Assembly (NCBI GenBank): GCA_023375785.1
Contig: SZWC01007355.1
Location: forward strand, 74,544-119,132
DNA: 44,589 nucleotides
Source of the DNA: Penium margaritaceum
Taxonomy: Eukaryota > Streptophyta > Zygnematophyceae > Desmidiales > Peniaceae
Direction: 5' to 3'
Positions 31,471 to 44,589 of the stretch are shown piece by piece. Under the pieces are notes generated by a model, which did no database searches, had not been told where the DNA came from, and was given only the letters and a program-made list of their open reading frames with translations. Position 1 is the first letter of the stretch. Every line of letters begins with the position of its first letter. Made by a program: the position numbers and the translations under genes.

Positions 31471-32240
31471 TGTTGAGTATTTTATATCATTTGAAGGGCT
31501 AGATAACTGGATTGGATAAATGGAGGGAAGTGAGGCTTAAATACTTGCCTAGAAAAGATTTGAATCTGCCCTTGGAGGCCCTTTGGATTTGACACCCTTC
31601 TACTTCTAGCTAAAGGGTGATTGATCTACAACCTCTTACAACCTCTTGGTGACCCTTCGGCTTCTACTGCACCTTCATCCTCTAGTGGCTATTCAGCTAC
31701 TTGTGCCCCATCACCTCGTACATGACTTTTTAGCTAGACACGTGGTTATGTAACCAACCTGGTGGTTATGAAACTACCTACAACCCCTTAGGTCACATTC
31801 TTTAAGGAAGCCCTCTCAAGACCAATTGAATGGCCAAGTCCATTCAGTCCATAATGTCCAGACAATCCTTCACTTATCATAACATTCCTTTTGATGCCTC
31901 TAGTGTCTACCTTTAAAAGCCTCAACCTCCGATATTATAGGCTAGTGCCATAGGGAGCACCTCCTACAAAGGCTCGTGCCTTTCATAGTGCAAGATAGTG
32001 GCTCTATTCTAGGTCATGGTCACTAGACCAAGTCTGAATGCATCCAATGCGGGTGCCTTGTGGTTTCACAAGTCTACACTTACAGCTACATGCCTGAAAT
32101 TGGTTGAGGGAACTCTTCATGTACTTCTCCAAGTGATCTTATTATTCAAAAAGAAATTTAATATCTTTTTGTGCATGCCTTTGCCTTTAATACCTTTGTC
32201 TTGTTTCACTTATCAACCTTCCAAAAATCTTAAAAGGATA
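31471..32240 (+). mobile_element. LTR 4, diverged relative of copia family L
   Basis: Starts TGTTGAG at 31471 and is collinear with LTR 1 for 770 bp. Two 20-bp repeats (gttatgtaac at 31744, gttatgaaac at 31764) are followed by tacctacaacc, then ctcaagacc-att-aatggcc-agtc-attcagt, then catgtacttctccaagtgat (LTR 1: catacttctccatgtgat), and it ends near tttcacttatcaaccttcc (LTR 1: tttcacccatcaatgttcc). The GA tract is absent. No PBS or gag follows, so it is a solo or broken LTR. Confidence 0.65.
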
Positions 32241-33800
32241 AACTATGGAATTTTTTAGACGGGTTATGAAAAAGTATGGCTAAAAATAATCAAAAAAGGT
32301 TGTGGTCATCAGTTTTATTCCCAAATGGTGTTTTGAAGTCACGATAGTCTTGGTTGTAACTATCAAGGACTAGAGGAAGTGAAAAAAATCATCTTGCCGA
32401 TAATCATATGGAAAGGAACTTCATAAAGGAGTACAAAAAAATCAAATACGTCACAGATGTGATAACAAAAATTGTTATGGATGAGGACCATGCTAAAGGT
32501 TGAAATGTCCATTGTTCCCATACATGTAATGTGCTACAAAACCACAGTCCGTTAAGCACTAGTTTCCACGACATATACGGGTAAGGTGACCACAAGAGGT
32601 CAGTGCGCATGACCATGAACCAAGGAAAACCCACATTTGAATGTATCATACTATGCAATTCATGCCATTTCACTATGTCCATATGAGATTGGTTACTTTG
32701 CTTGCATAGACAATGTGCAAAAAATGCACAAAAGCTTACCCACTATGTGATAGTGTGTCAATCACAACATCTTGGTATGGATGACATGGAAAAAAAGAAA
32801 ACTGTTTTGTGACATTCGCCAATAAAGGTTGATGTTTTGGATAAAAAAGATGACACCATTTCACGCAACAAGTCGTTTTGTGGGCAGCGGATGTGTTCTC
32901 CAAAAGTCACACATCTTATTGTACAAAAATATTCAAAGCATAATACAATCATTTCATGAATAAACCACAATCATGAATATTTCATGAGATGTGAAAAAGA
33001 CCAGGTGAGTTGGCACGCCAACTTCAACCATCAAGGGTAACATATTGCTTACGATACATAGTGTACATAATTCATTAGTACCTTCTAGAGGTTTTGTGCA
33101 TCATTAGACATTGCTGATGCCAACATTGATGTGTGATTAAAAGTGTGAATGATAACAACCTTAAGTATGAACTCCGTGGAGAATCCATTTTCATTGCATC
33201 AATCAATGAAATTGGATAAAATTTGCAACACCTGACTGGTAAGAATGATAGAAAGATACATGATTGCATTGTCAACCTTGTTCAAAAGATACGAGTTTTT
33301 GCGATTGGGGATTGTAAATGCGACAAAGAGAGGTAGAGACTTTTCCATGCTTCCTTAACAAATAAAGACACCGTAGTGTTAAGGTTGAAGACTTAAATGG
33401 TATTTCTCTTTAGTATTAAAGGACTGACCAAATGTTGAAAGTTAACAAATCTTAAGGTGACACTTGTCTATCATCACTTGGCAAGTGAACATGATATGTA
33501 CATTGAGAATCAATTGTGCGTGAAAAAATGATGGTGACATGAGTTCTTTGATAGTTGGGTATCCATTTGATTCGAAGAAAATGATTGATTCTCGATTTTA
33601 GCTAGTGGGGCTCCATATTAGTGAGAAAATCTCATAGATTTTGTCAACATGAGAATTTACAACATCATTGGGAACACGTCAGTTTCTAGGGTTTGTGTCC
33701 AAAGCTCGTGATTTTTGAAACAATGCCTAAGAGAATAGCTTTATACTAACAATATGTAAGCACCCATTTCTTGATGCATTGATCGATCTCATAACGAGTT
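32241..33800. other. No recognisable gene
   Basis: AT-rich non-coding sequence. Short frames at 32404-32682, 32758-32970 and 33075-33275 (minus) have no motif. Confidence 0.5.
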
Positions 33801-33999
33801 GACATTTTAGAGAAACCTCAAACTTAAGGTTATCGTGACACGGTACACAAGCCGAGTACATCATGTCCTTCAAACATCTTGAAGATGGATTGCAATGATT
33901 CCAAAGATGTAGTGTAGCATTGCACATGCGATATCATTGTGCAATCCAAAGCTAACATCTGATTTGTTTGAGAAGATGAGAATGCATTTAGGATGAAAA

Positions 34000-34194
34000 T
34001 GAGTACGGCATTGTTGAACCATGCATCATTCACGTAGAATATCGTTATAAAGTGACTGAATTCCCTTGTTTTTGCAAATGGTTTGATGTAAATTGCCGAA
34101 TACACGGACATTATGTTTTTGGATGTCCTTGCACTTATGGTTTGTCACATGTCTTTAAGAAGAGAAATACCCTCTACAACTTCTGCTGGTAAGG
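34000..34194 (+). pseudogene. Cys/His-rich open segment, possibly a SWIM-like (MULE/FAR1) remnant
   Basis: The plus strand reads EYGIVEPCIIHVEYRYKV, then TEFPCFCKWFDVNCRIHGH, then GCPCTYGLSHVFKKRN, then FCW and TAA. The C-x-C ... C-x2-H and GCPC...H arrangement recalls the SWIM zinc finger (C-x-C-xn-C-x-H) near the C-terminus of MULE transposases and FAR1 proteins, but the spacing is not exact. No transposase core is visible upstream, so this is tentative. Confidence 0.25.
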
Positions 34195-34599
34195 AAAGTA
34201 AAATACTCTTTCAAGTAGAAGTACAAAATGTACACATTAGAAGACGTTGAAGCAATAAAAATTGTTGCAACTTGACAAACACGATCCATACGTAGGTGTA
34301 GTGGATTGGACGGAATCCTTCGCCAACTAGGCCAAAACCGCAATGCTTGAGGGTCTCCAACCTTGGAGCGTGTGGGCGGTCCAACGTGGCTCGCACGGGG
34401 TCCTTGGCTTGTGGGCAAGCAGACGCGATGGCTTGAGGATTGGAGACTTTCAAGAAACACAGTTTTTGCCTACTTGGTTAAGGATTCTGTTTGTTTGGTT
34501 ATTGTGGGTTCCCTACAAAACCCTAGGATGCATGGAGATAAACACAAAAAAAAGTCGTTCTAAGATAACTACATGTGTTTCAAAATTTTTCAATCACAA

Positions 34600-36060
34600 T
34601 CATTTGGAATTGTATGGAAATGATTGTCATCATGGGACATACAGTTTTTGAATAGCATATGATAAATGATTTTTTGATAGAATCCATGAACATTAAGATT
34701 TTTTATCCCGCATAACCTATTTGAGTGTAACATGCGTGTGATGGGAACGTGAGAAACATCCCTTGGTACTTACTTCAAAGATAAATGAGGGGATCATAGT
34801 TGTAGCAAAGATCATCTATGCCAAACGGTTGTCAGTCTTATGCTGGAAATTCACAGGCATAGTGAATGCAAGTCAACCAATGGCACCTCCTTAAAAGATC
34901 AGTACAATGTTTGAAAGGAAAATCAAGTTTGCATAGCAACAATCTCCAAGGAACTTGGTTCCTCCCAACCTTAAGATTCATCTAGCATGCTAGTTGCATG
35001 AGCTTTGTGGAGCTTGGTTACGTTCAAACAACCACTTCTCTGGTGTTGAAAGAGGTTTGGTAGACCTACGCATTGTCATGAACACGTGGTTGCCAATTGA
35101 GAGGTGTGATGTCTCGATCTTAGATTTCATCAGTTGAAAACTTTGCGCGGTTATACAACCTCGGTAAGAACCCCTTCAAAAAGATAATGTCTAAAGAAGA
35201 TGGGAAGTGTTGTGTTCACATTGACAGTTTTCGTAAAGACGGTCAGTGAATAGGTTGCAAGGAAGCTCCTTGCACAGGGGGAATATGCATTACCCAATAG
35301 CTTGTTTAAAACATACCACATGTAATTTGGGAAAATTCATTCTATGTACCCTCTTCCAAAAAGGCAAGATATTGTCGACACTGTACACCTTAAAAGGCAT
35401 CAACCATGCCATGGATACACATGTGTAATGTGTCTAGTCTGAAGACATACCTACACTTGTGAAGAATATACAATAATGATAATGATTATTGCATCCAAGA
35501 AAGAGCTAAGGGATCACGCAATCGAATTTGAATATTGTATAAAATGAACTAAATCACAAAAACCACAAATCTCTAATTGATTAGGCGTGAACAAGACCAA
35601 ATGCTTGTCTCGAATGACAAGAGTTCATACGTTTCATCTTGTTCGCACTTCTTGTTGCATGGTGTGCATCATGAAGTACTCAATGATAAAACCTACATTG
35701 ACAAAGATACTCCAAGACGGTACAAGGAAAGGGGGAGGGAGGTATCATACAAGCCATTTTTAGTACAAAAATGGTTTTCAACTATGAGGTGCCCGGTTCA
35801 GAGGATGTGAGATCAATTTCTTGACAATTCAAGTTTTGAATACTTGATTTGGTTTAGAGTATGATTTGACTCGAGCCCGTTTTTGGTCCTTAGGTCAGAT
35901 TGAAGGGAAGACAAGTGTTGTCATGCAAGATCCATCGCGTCATTCCTCCTCCCCTCTAGGTGGCTGTTAGGGTCGTGGTCCCATGTGGATATGAAATTTG
36001 GAATGATAGGGTTTGAAGATGAATGTTTGAGAAAATGCCCAATATCGACAAGGCTTGCCT
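34600..36060 (+). repeat. Dispersed repeat family R, copy 2
   Basis: Collinear with 3530-4990 (see copy 1). Its tail near 35960-36045 also matches 27870-27955. The frames 35246-35428 and 35577-35810 correspond to the frames at 4142-4366 and 4592-4798 in copy 1, and both pairs share short stretches (DTHV; HGVHHEVLND against HGLHNRVLND). This hints that an ancestral coding sequence was present, but stops differ between copies. Confidence 0.7.
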
Positions 36061-37230
36061 GTGGTGTGATTTGTCCTAGTTACATGTTTTTTTATTTAAT
36101 ACTCTATTCCTTGTGGAACCTTTTGCGCAAGGTGAAAGACTAACATGAGGGCCACATATCGGAAAGGTTGGATTAGAATGTGAATGGATTTGACGCCTGA
36201 GTTCACTTAACTTCTCGTGCTCATGGATGGTTATGGATGAAAGCACGTTTGTGATGAAAGAAATCATCCTTTATACAACAATGTGATGATGTTTCTTTAG
36301 TTTTGTGCATCTTTGTTCAATGTACACCCTATAATTGAAACGTACATGTCACTTCAATATTCTTTGTACAAGGATTTCATTCACATCATTCTTATGGATT
36401 GTTGGTGAATTGATATTATGTAGTTGAGGAATTCTTAACAGTTGCTGCTACTTTCTTGTCTAGCATTAAAATTTATGAGTATGTGGGCGTAGGAGAACTA
36501 GATGGGGAGGTGGAGTTTCACCTAGTTATAGTTAAGAGAAATTAGTAAATTTCAAATGATATGAAATGAAAATGGCTATTAAGACTCTCACTCCCACGTA
36601 CCCCTTCCTTCTCCTAGCCAAATGGAGACCAAAGGGATGTATATTTATCTGAGAATGGGAAGTTTGATGAAAACAAGAAAGAGGTTTTTGCTAAGTATTG
36701 AACAAATCAGACAGAGAATCTTGTTGTGAAATTCACTATTTCTATGGTATGTTGCCTTTCTTGAAGTCTACGACATGATGGCCGTTTTGATTTATCTTTG
36801 TCGTTGTAGTAATAGCCTTGTTGTTGTCGTAGTATTGGCCTCATTGGGACGATAGAATCTTTGTTTCTCTATCATTTTGTTACCTCCAACATAGAGTTGT
36901 AAATGCGTGTTAGAGGAGGAATTTCATCTTTAAGATCATGATCACATGGAAATGCTTGTTTTCTAATGAAACATTCATAATTGTTTTAAGTGAAGTTTTT
37001 TTTCAAAGTACACGGGATGTAACTTTGAGAATTTAAGTTTTTTGGACTGATTTTTGGTTGGAAGTATCGTTTAGAAACGTGTTATAGATCATGAAATGCT
37101 TCGTTAGATTAATGAACGTTAAAGAGGATGTTATAGCATTGGGTAGACTTTGTTCCAAACAACACTCCCCATCCCTTCTGTCCACTACGTTAATTTCTTA
37201 TCATGCAAAGCCCTTGTGAATGTCTTCTGG
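36061..37230. other. No recognisable gene
   Basis: AT-rich with degenerate GTTGT-type repeats near 36800-36840. Nothing coding is supported. Confidence 0.55.
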
Positions 37231-38330
37231 TGTTCACTATGCTACACTTGCGAAAACTGCATTTTGGCTTTATTGATTTCCTTTTGGTGACAGTCGTGGC
37301 CGTGATGGAAAATGGTGCCATAGTGAGTATTTCCTGAACCGTCGATTTTTAAGAGTACTGAACCTCTGCGACGACTTACCACTAATTTTTCGTATTCGGT
37401 GTTCGTTTGTAAATGGTCATCGAAATACAGAGCGAATGAAAGAAATTGCCGAAAGAAATCCACGATGCCAGTCATGCTATTCCAGCGGAACAACGGACGT
37501 CTAGCAGCACGTCAAGCTGTTTTGTCTTTTGGCTGTTGCGGAATGATTGCAGAACGGCCCTCTTGGACCATCTCGGCAGCCCCTGCAAAAGTTTGTATGG
37601 CAACTCAACACTCTGGAAACTCCTTTGGAGAAGGTCAGGGGCGTGCCTTTGGAATGCAGGACTTCACACGAGTGGTTAGGCTCGCTCTTTCGATGACATC
37701 AGATTCGAACGTTCTTCGCACTTCATTTGTTTCATCTCTTTGCTTCTTTGCAGGAAACGGAATCAGGTTCGATGCGTGGATGATGGTCTACTTTAAACCA
37801 AGGTATTCGTATGACGCCTGTATGTCATGGTCACAGTCAATTGAGAGAACCGTAAGATACTGGCGTGCTGCATTCACATAAAATGTCCTACTGTGCATAA
37901 ATGGCCCGCAGAGCAACATGCGTCGCACTGCAATCATCAAAACAGGAGCAAGGTCGAGGTTCATAAACGAAGGGAAGGTCGTCATTCATCAGAGGGAGAT
38001 AAGACGTGAAACACAACAGAGACAAAAGCATTCCAACACCACTCTTTTCACTTGAGGGCAAGAAAATAGGCAGTTCTTCAGTGGCATAAAAACGGAATGC
38101 AAATTGAGGTGTTCCAAGGAACGCCACTTGATTTTACATTTCAAACACAGGAAGCTCTGTCCTTTGTACACATGTTCTGGTGGGCGTATATGTACTCAAA
38201 AGTTAACACGAGCGGTTACATTCACTGATATGACAACCTCGGAGATGAAACTTTTTGAAGTTGTCTCAATCATGCCGATCACAATACATGTTTTTCATGT
38301 TCCGTTTGTATGACTGTTAAAGCTGAAACA
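37230..38330. other. CpG-rich island
   Basis: CpG is frequent from about 37290 to 38030 (for example cgttcttcgc, gttcgatgcgtgg), while both flanks are strongly CpG-poor. It contains the 160-codon plus frame described separately and shorter minus frames (37242-37493, 37888-38127). Confidence 0.5.
37399..37881 (+). CDS. Unrecognised 160-codon open frame in CpG island
   Basis: The longest ATG-to-stop frame in the right-hand third of the window. The product is basic at the start (KWSSKYRANERNCRKK), has a Cys-Cys pair (FGCCGMIAERP), and ends SQSIERTVRYWRAAF. I recognise no domain, signal peptide or membrane segment. It lies in a CpG-rich island, unlike its surroundings, which is the only contextual support for coding potential. 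It could be an exon, part of an unidentified element, or chance. Confidence 0.25.
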   Translation: MFVCKWSSKYRANERNCRKKSTMPVMLFQRNNGRLAARQAVLSFGCCGMIAERPSWTISAAPAKVCMATQHSGNSFGEGQGRAFGMQDFTRVVRLALSMTSDSNVLRTSFVSSLCFFAGNGIRFDAWMMVYFKPRYSYDACMSWSQSIERTVRYWRAAFT

Positions 38331-41300
38331 CCTCCCACAAAGTTCAAAAGCAAATTTGTTACATAACAAGTGTAAAACTATTTCCCTCAATCCTCACCAC
38401 ACATTCCACTTGTCAAATTCAGTTGAAAGGTGGGCGACTTCTATATGTTTGATGTGAAAAGGAGACACCAAAGAGAGGCGCATGGTAAACAATGATGCAT
38501 GCATGAAATTATGGTCAAAATATAGAAAGAGTGACAGGGGGGATGGTCTTATGGCACATAAATTCAATAACACAAAGTGTGTAAGAGAATCATGAATTTC
38601 ATGGCAATCCAAACACAAGTTTGTTTTGGGTTAACTTGAACAAAGGGAAGGCCAAACTTGATAAGATGAATGATGAAAGGTGGGTGATGAGATGAGAGCA
38701 CCATAAAACAGATCGAAAACAATTGCTAAGTTGTAACTCAGAAGTAGATTCCTTATAAAACCCCTCACTTGTGTGTCTCATGAAAATTCCATTGCCTCCA
38801 AGAATGCATTATGGCTGAATAAGGAAATAAAACTTTCTTAAATCATGGCGAGGCAAAAAATTCAACAGTCAAAAAATATTTCAAAATATATTCACGTCCA
38901 CAAAATCAGTCCTAAACATTGATCAAAGTCTTTATTCTTCCTGAATATTTTGAAAAACATTGCATAACCAGTCGAAAAAAAGGTACATCAACCAAACAGT
39001 AGGGCTAAAAATTGCAAGAGATTAACCCTTGTATGCGTGTTCTTAGCTTATTTTTTTGCTCACATGCCCCTCATTTCAAATTTCAATCTATGGCGTGAAA
39101 AATGAATTCTCCAACCAACATACATGAGGCTTTCATGCATTTTCTCACGCCTCCAATACAACCCACGTGTGAGTAACCTACCATGGTGTAAGCATGTCTT
39201 CAACATTTTAAACTTTTTTTGCATGGTATTTCAACCTTGCTACCATAAGATATCTTTTCAATCCATCATATATACTTATATTTTGACCCAATTATAGTTC
39301 CATGTGAATTTGTTTCTGAATCTATCTGAATAACAAAAATCTTAAAACATAAACTTTCATTCCTTCATCCAATTCGAAGGAATATATGTGAAATTCATGG
39401 CCAAATGGCAATATAGCATAACGCACACTACAAAATCTGAAACATTGAAACGTTACAAAAATCCAAATTGGGAATCTTTACATCTTTTTTGGTACATTTC
39501 ATGTAATGATAAGGGGATAATTCATAAATCATTTTTACAAACAATCATCTTGAAAATCACTTATAAAAACCCACTCCATGTGCACATGAAAAATGGCATG
39601 AGATGTTCCTGATGGTAAATCCTTGGAGTATTTGTATGATGGACTGTAAATTTAAAAAATATTGTAGCCATAGTTTCAATGATATCATACATTTTATCAA
39701 TACAAAACAAATTCATGATTTTTTTTTTCCCTTTTTCTCAACCATTATTGTTTCACCATTTTAAATGATGCTGTTGAATTGTATGAATGAGCAGAAAACA
39801 ATTCATGACAAATGGTAGAGATATCACATAAATCCATCTAGATGTCATTATTTCCATTTTCTCTTGAAAAACTGAAGATTGGACCTTCATACATACTCAT
39901 GCAAATCAGATGTAAAACAATACGAGAGAAGGTATGTGAAATTCAATAGATATTAAAGCTTGTGAATTGTTGGAACAAAGTAGCGCACCCAATGTGAAAT
40001 GGTGTCCTTGATACTTCCATTGGCCATTCATACCATAAAACATTTAACAAGTGAAAATTGCAATGCAAAGTAACACTTTGAAATAAAGGCTTTTCCTTTG
40101 TTGAATACATGTTTAAGTAGCACATTCAATGCAACCAAAGAAAAACATTTTGAAATACATTTTGTAGGATAAGGATGTTATGAATAATCCTATTCTTTTA
40201 CATCCGATTTGATACATTTTCAAGTGCATTTTAAGGTAACATTTCCTATCATTTTTAAAAGGACATTCCTTCACATGTTGCGCATACTCTTAAAGAGCGA
40301 AGCGTGCAACGTTACACATGAATATGAAATTCCTTCCTTACGTTATATCTTTCTCAAGTAGGATTAATTTTTTTAAAAAAGAAATTAAAATTTACATGTG
40401 ATGAATAATTAAAGCATCATCCAACTTAGATTCTACCAATGAACTATACCCACAAATATACAAAATGATATTTTTTAATACTGATAAATGTGTTGCGAGG
40501 TTTGTTTCAAATCTTTGTGATCCTATGAAACTTGCATGCTTAATTCATCTTACCATTTTTATGCAATACATTCCTCATCCATGAAATCTAACCACAACTG
40601 AATTGGATAGAATGCATCTCTCATGACACATTTGAAAAACTATCTACGAATTGTATCTTTTTCATCAGATAAGGAACGTAGAATTCGCTTGTGTGCAACA
40701 CATAATGTCTTTTCAATCGCAAAAAGCAACATGTACTAATTCAATTCTTTAAATGAGGATTTTTGATATGTCCATCATGACCTTTAATTCATGTAAAGCA
40801 TGGTTCATATCTTCAACAATATCATAAGACATCTCTCCATGGACCATTACAATAAACGAGTGAAACATTCTCTTATGTCATTGCAATATTTTGAGAATTC
40901 TTTGGATTGCGTGTTTAGATTTTCTGTTACACATGTTTTCTATTCTTGGAATTCTAGTAAATGAATACGTTTTTATTTGAGGAAAAACATTTGAATCAGA
41001 TTTATACTTCATTAAAAAACATAATCAGATAATGCAATGAATCCAAACAGTGATTTGTTGACATCATTTTGTTATCCACACTAAATGGAAAAACATTGAG
41101 AAGAAACGATTCATACATCTCTGTGAACTCAAATTGGAGCGTTTCATGTTAGAAAATTATTTCAAAAATAGCTATGAAAATTTCAGCCGACATTTTCACT
41201 ATGATTTCCATGTCATAAAATGTTTTGATGGTCATGAGACTAAAATGTTGTGCATAGCTCCTTACATGGTTCCAACTAAAGCCATGATATGATGAATAAT

Positions 41301-44300
41301 TGAGTCCTACGTTTTCATCATTTCTTATGTAATGGATGGTGCGACAAAAAGTTTCTAGGCTTGAAACATTTATTTGAAACTTATCCTAATATGCTCGAGA
41401 AAAGTCTCATTTACATGTTCTTTAAACGCAAATGAATGAACTCATGTACATTATTCATTCATTATTCAAAATCTAATAATGTTCTCAATCTTAATATTAA
41501 TTTATGTTTTATACGCACAACTTCACATTCTCTATTGAAAATGACGCAAGTTTTCGTTCTACTTACAACATAAATTTTAAGCTTGGAAATGAAAGGATTC
41601 ATTTTACTTCTTGTAAAATGCATGTCTAATTTGATGAAGAGATGATTATCATGAATTATTTCAAGTGTTCATTTGTATTTTGCTTTTCATATAAGCTTAA
41701 AAATCATTCTTTAGGTTAGGTTTTTTAATAACAAGGGCCCTGGGAATGTTTTACTGTGTTCTAAGAAGACATCACATTTTAATTAAATACTATTTCATAA
41801 TCATCAATCAAGCACCCTTAGGCTTTTTCACGTGTTTTATTATAACCCAAGACTTCATGGATATGTTTTTTATGGCAGTAAAGCGGGTGGTTGAAAAACA
41901 ACTCTATTGGCACTCATGCGAAGAGTGAAATGAACACTCAATTACAAAAAGCATTTACATTTGCACTGACATTATTTATCCATTTCATTCCAAACTAAAG
42001 TTTCAATTAGTACACATGTGATTTTTGAAAAATGTAAGAAAACAATCCATTCAATTCATTTCAGAAATTATTTTCTAGACAAAGAATAAAGCAATCATGT
42101 TATACACAAAAGGAAACACGGCTGTGAAAAACTTCATCATGCACAAAAATAACGTTTTATCCAATTGTAACCAATACATGTGAAAGATGCTAGATTCACA
42201 TTTGAAAGCAAAACTTGCATGAGAACTCCATGCTTGTGAGAATGCTACTTCATGATCACCACAGGTGGAATGTGTTGGCACATGTGCTCTTATGCTTTAT
42301 CTTGCAAACAATAAGATATTTTGGCCATTGGCCCACTTTTGGCAATTCATGTTTAGATTTTTCTCCTTTCCAGTCTTCATGAATCTCACCAACCATGTGA
42401 ATTACATGTGATTTATTTCTTACTTTATATGTAACTTTGCTTGGGAAAAAAAAAAGAAGAAAGATCTTATTCTAAGAAACCCTTGTCTAACTTGAGTTAA
42501 AGCTAGTGTTAAAACGTTTTGCTTGTTACCCTTGATCATAATTAATGTCTTTTAACATCCATGATTGAAGTTTGTTTGCTTTTCTTATGGTCANATGATA
42601 ATGATTTCAGATATTGTCCCAAGTGATATGTAAGAATTTGTTCTATCATTCTATCATTGTATTTGTGATATTTTACATGACTGAGGATCAGTGAAATATT
42701 GATAGTCACGTGAATGTCTTAAGGCTTATGCATACCTTGTTTCACTAAAAACTATACATAAACATATAAGATATCATCACTTTGCCACGACAAAAATGAG
42801 ACTATTTTGTTGTTGCACACTCTACATAAATCAATTTGAATATTTAATCACCACATCTTGGTTGCATGTATTGTACCAGGCTCCACTAGCGTACAACATC
42901 GAGATGGTTATATGTTCAATAATTATGTCAGCGACTCTTCACCTAGAGAGTCTCACTAACTCTGGTCATAATATTACACGGAAGTTAAATGCAGTAGGAA
43001 AAATTAAGCAACAAACCCACTTAGAAATGAGTAAGTGGAACTAAGGCATATTTTTTTTATTATCTTGAGGGAATAATTTTGAAACATGTCGTAGTAAGGG
43101 ATTTCCAATATGTAGAAACATGAAGGTCTTGGCAACTTCATTTAGCCTTATCAACTTTGTGGTGCCAACAATAACGCAAATGCATCTCAAAGGTATGATG
43201 GTAAATGAAATGGGAAAGTATTTCATTCTTCTTTGCATCTAATTATTGAACTCTAAAACCTCAACATCATGAAAGTTTTTGAAATAGTTTCAGAGCTAGT
43301 ATACAAAGTTTTCCTATACACAACATTAGAACGGACTGTTTCTTCACATTTAAATCAAACATCTGAATATTGTCTTTTCATCAGAAATTGTGACTTTTTT
43401 GCATTGGGTCAGGTCATCATTCCCTTCGTCTTGTCTTTTTTCTCATAAAACATAAGTTGTAACCTTACCTCACGTATTTTCATGTTTTTTCTGGTGTAAA
43501 AATTGAAGATTACCATCAGTGACATTCTGATTTGTTTTTCTTAATACCATGACATGAAAAAAAACTTTAAATTTATGTTCAAACATTCATGTTAATATTT
43601 CATCCATTACTGAATTCCTTGTTTATATTATGAATGGAAAACACAGGAGGAGATTTGTCATAAGTGGCTCCTACCACAAAAGCATCGATCCAAAGCTTGC
43701 CAAACTCATCGTGGTAGCCCCCTCCTTAATTCCATCCCTCAATACCTATCTATCATTCCCTCTGATCCTATGTATACACATATCCTTTTCTGTTTAACTC
43801 AATTCTTCTATGCCGTTTCTTCTTTTTTCATGTGTCTTTGACTTGCTTCAGTTCCACTCCCTTGCTTTTATTCTATGGTTTTCAGGTGGGAACTGCTTAA
43901 AGGGTTGAGGCCTGAGGCATCCTATCTTGTGGCCATGACTTTTTATTTCTCACACCTATCAAGCAATGTGTGCTAAAAATAAAAATTCTCAGAAGTTGGG
44001 GAGCTTGTGACATGAAAATGGACAGACGCTCTAGCTTTCTTCATGGTATGCTGGAAATAGACTAGAATTGGTTTGCCATCAAGAATCCCTCATGTTATCA
44101 AAGTGATTTGAAAAAGCATTGCCTTTCAAAACATCATACCTTATGTTTTGAAACTCTCATTTATGTTAGGTATGGGAAAACAATGCATCTTTAACTTAGC
44201 TTGAAACTTAATTTTCATTCAATGTTGGGAACATATGTCAACATAATGTTGTATCATATCCCAAAAAACAACAGAAAAACACATCTGGTATCACACAAGA

Positions 44301-44589
44301 GGAGAGAAATAATGGAGTTATGACTAATTTGCCCACTCACGTGATCACTTCAATATTCAGTCATTCACCCACTCACTTACACACTCAATCACAAACTCAT
44401 TTGATGGCATAATGACAAAACTACAACCTCACTATTGTAGTGAAAGAATACATAAAGTACCACTCTCAAGAAATAGATTTGAGCCACTCAGATTTTACAC
44501 ATGGTTAGTCACATAACAAATTGATCTGGTTACCCACCATTGACAACATTAGCTCATCTTTTCACACAAATGATCACAAATTTATGTTC
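38331..44589. other. AT-rich gene-poor stretch
   Basis: No frame longer than about 82 codons and none with a domain. CATG, TTCATG and CATGAAAT-like words are very common. A degenerate CACTCA-rich run lies at 44333-44400 (cactcac, cattcacccactcact, cacactcaatcac). An N is at 42594. Confidence 0.6.

Noticed and set aside
44333..44400. CACTCA-rich run as a satellite or regulatory array
   Set aside because: Too short and irregular; treated as low-complexity sequence.

Overview
This is a stretch of plant-type nuclear DNA (land plant or streptophyte alga; the species cannot be told from the sequence). The evidence is a mosaic of Ty1/copia and Ty3/gypsy LTR retrotransposons whose primer-binding sites match initiator-tRNA-Met, tRNA-derived SINE-like heads, many microsatellites, and AT-rich gene-poor sequence between them. 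I recognise no intact host gene, rRNA, functional tRNA or CRISPR array. Most long open frames are transposon fossils, LTR sequence or chance.

Layout. 1-1255 (minus): GC-rich, apparently young copia gag-pol start, running off the left edge, with its leader/LTR to about 2.2 kb. 2.18-2.24 kb: tRNA-like unit. 3.5-5.0 kb: copy 1 of an unnamed dispersed repeat (copy 2 at 34.6-36.0 kb, a tail fragment at 27.7-28.0 kb). 6.45-9.3 kb (minus): decayed gypsy element (integrase zinc finger, RNase H, RT, protease tail). 9307-13170 (plus): an LTR + PBS + leader + gag unit present twice in direct order, about 98-99 % alike, with single N bases at both junctions. 13.2-17.5 kb: AT-rich desert. 17.5-18.95 kb: CpG-rich island without a recognisable gene. 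21.53-22.31 kb (minus): a third LTR of the same family, perhaps the 3' LTR of the decayed copia pol at 23.67-27.15 kb (minus). 28.4-29.15 kb: pyrimidine/purine minisatellite, followed by a 261-bp exact duplication around an N. 31.47-32.24 kb: a fourth, diverged LTR of the family. 37.2-38.3 kb: second CpG-rich island with a 160-codon open frame. 38.3-44.6 kb: AT-rich desert.

The genes do not work together as a pathway; the window records waves of retrotransposition and decay. The most informative observations are: a copia gag fossil that keeps its frame for about 1.2 kb despite eight stops, seven of them TAG/TAA at places where glutamine would fit; a long hairpin conserved between PBS and gag; a 20-bp tandem repeat of variable copy number inside one LTR family; and single-N joints that coincide with duplications or a frame break, which warn of assembly artefacts. 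I found no convincing new multi-gene system.
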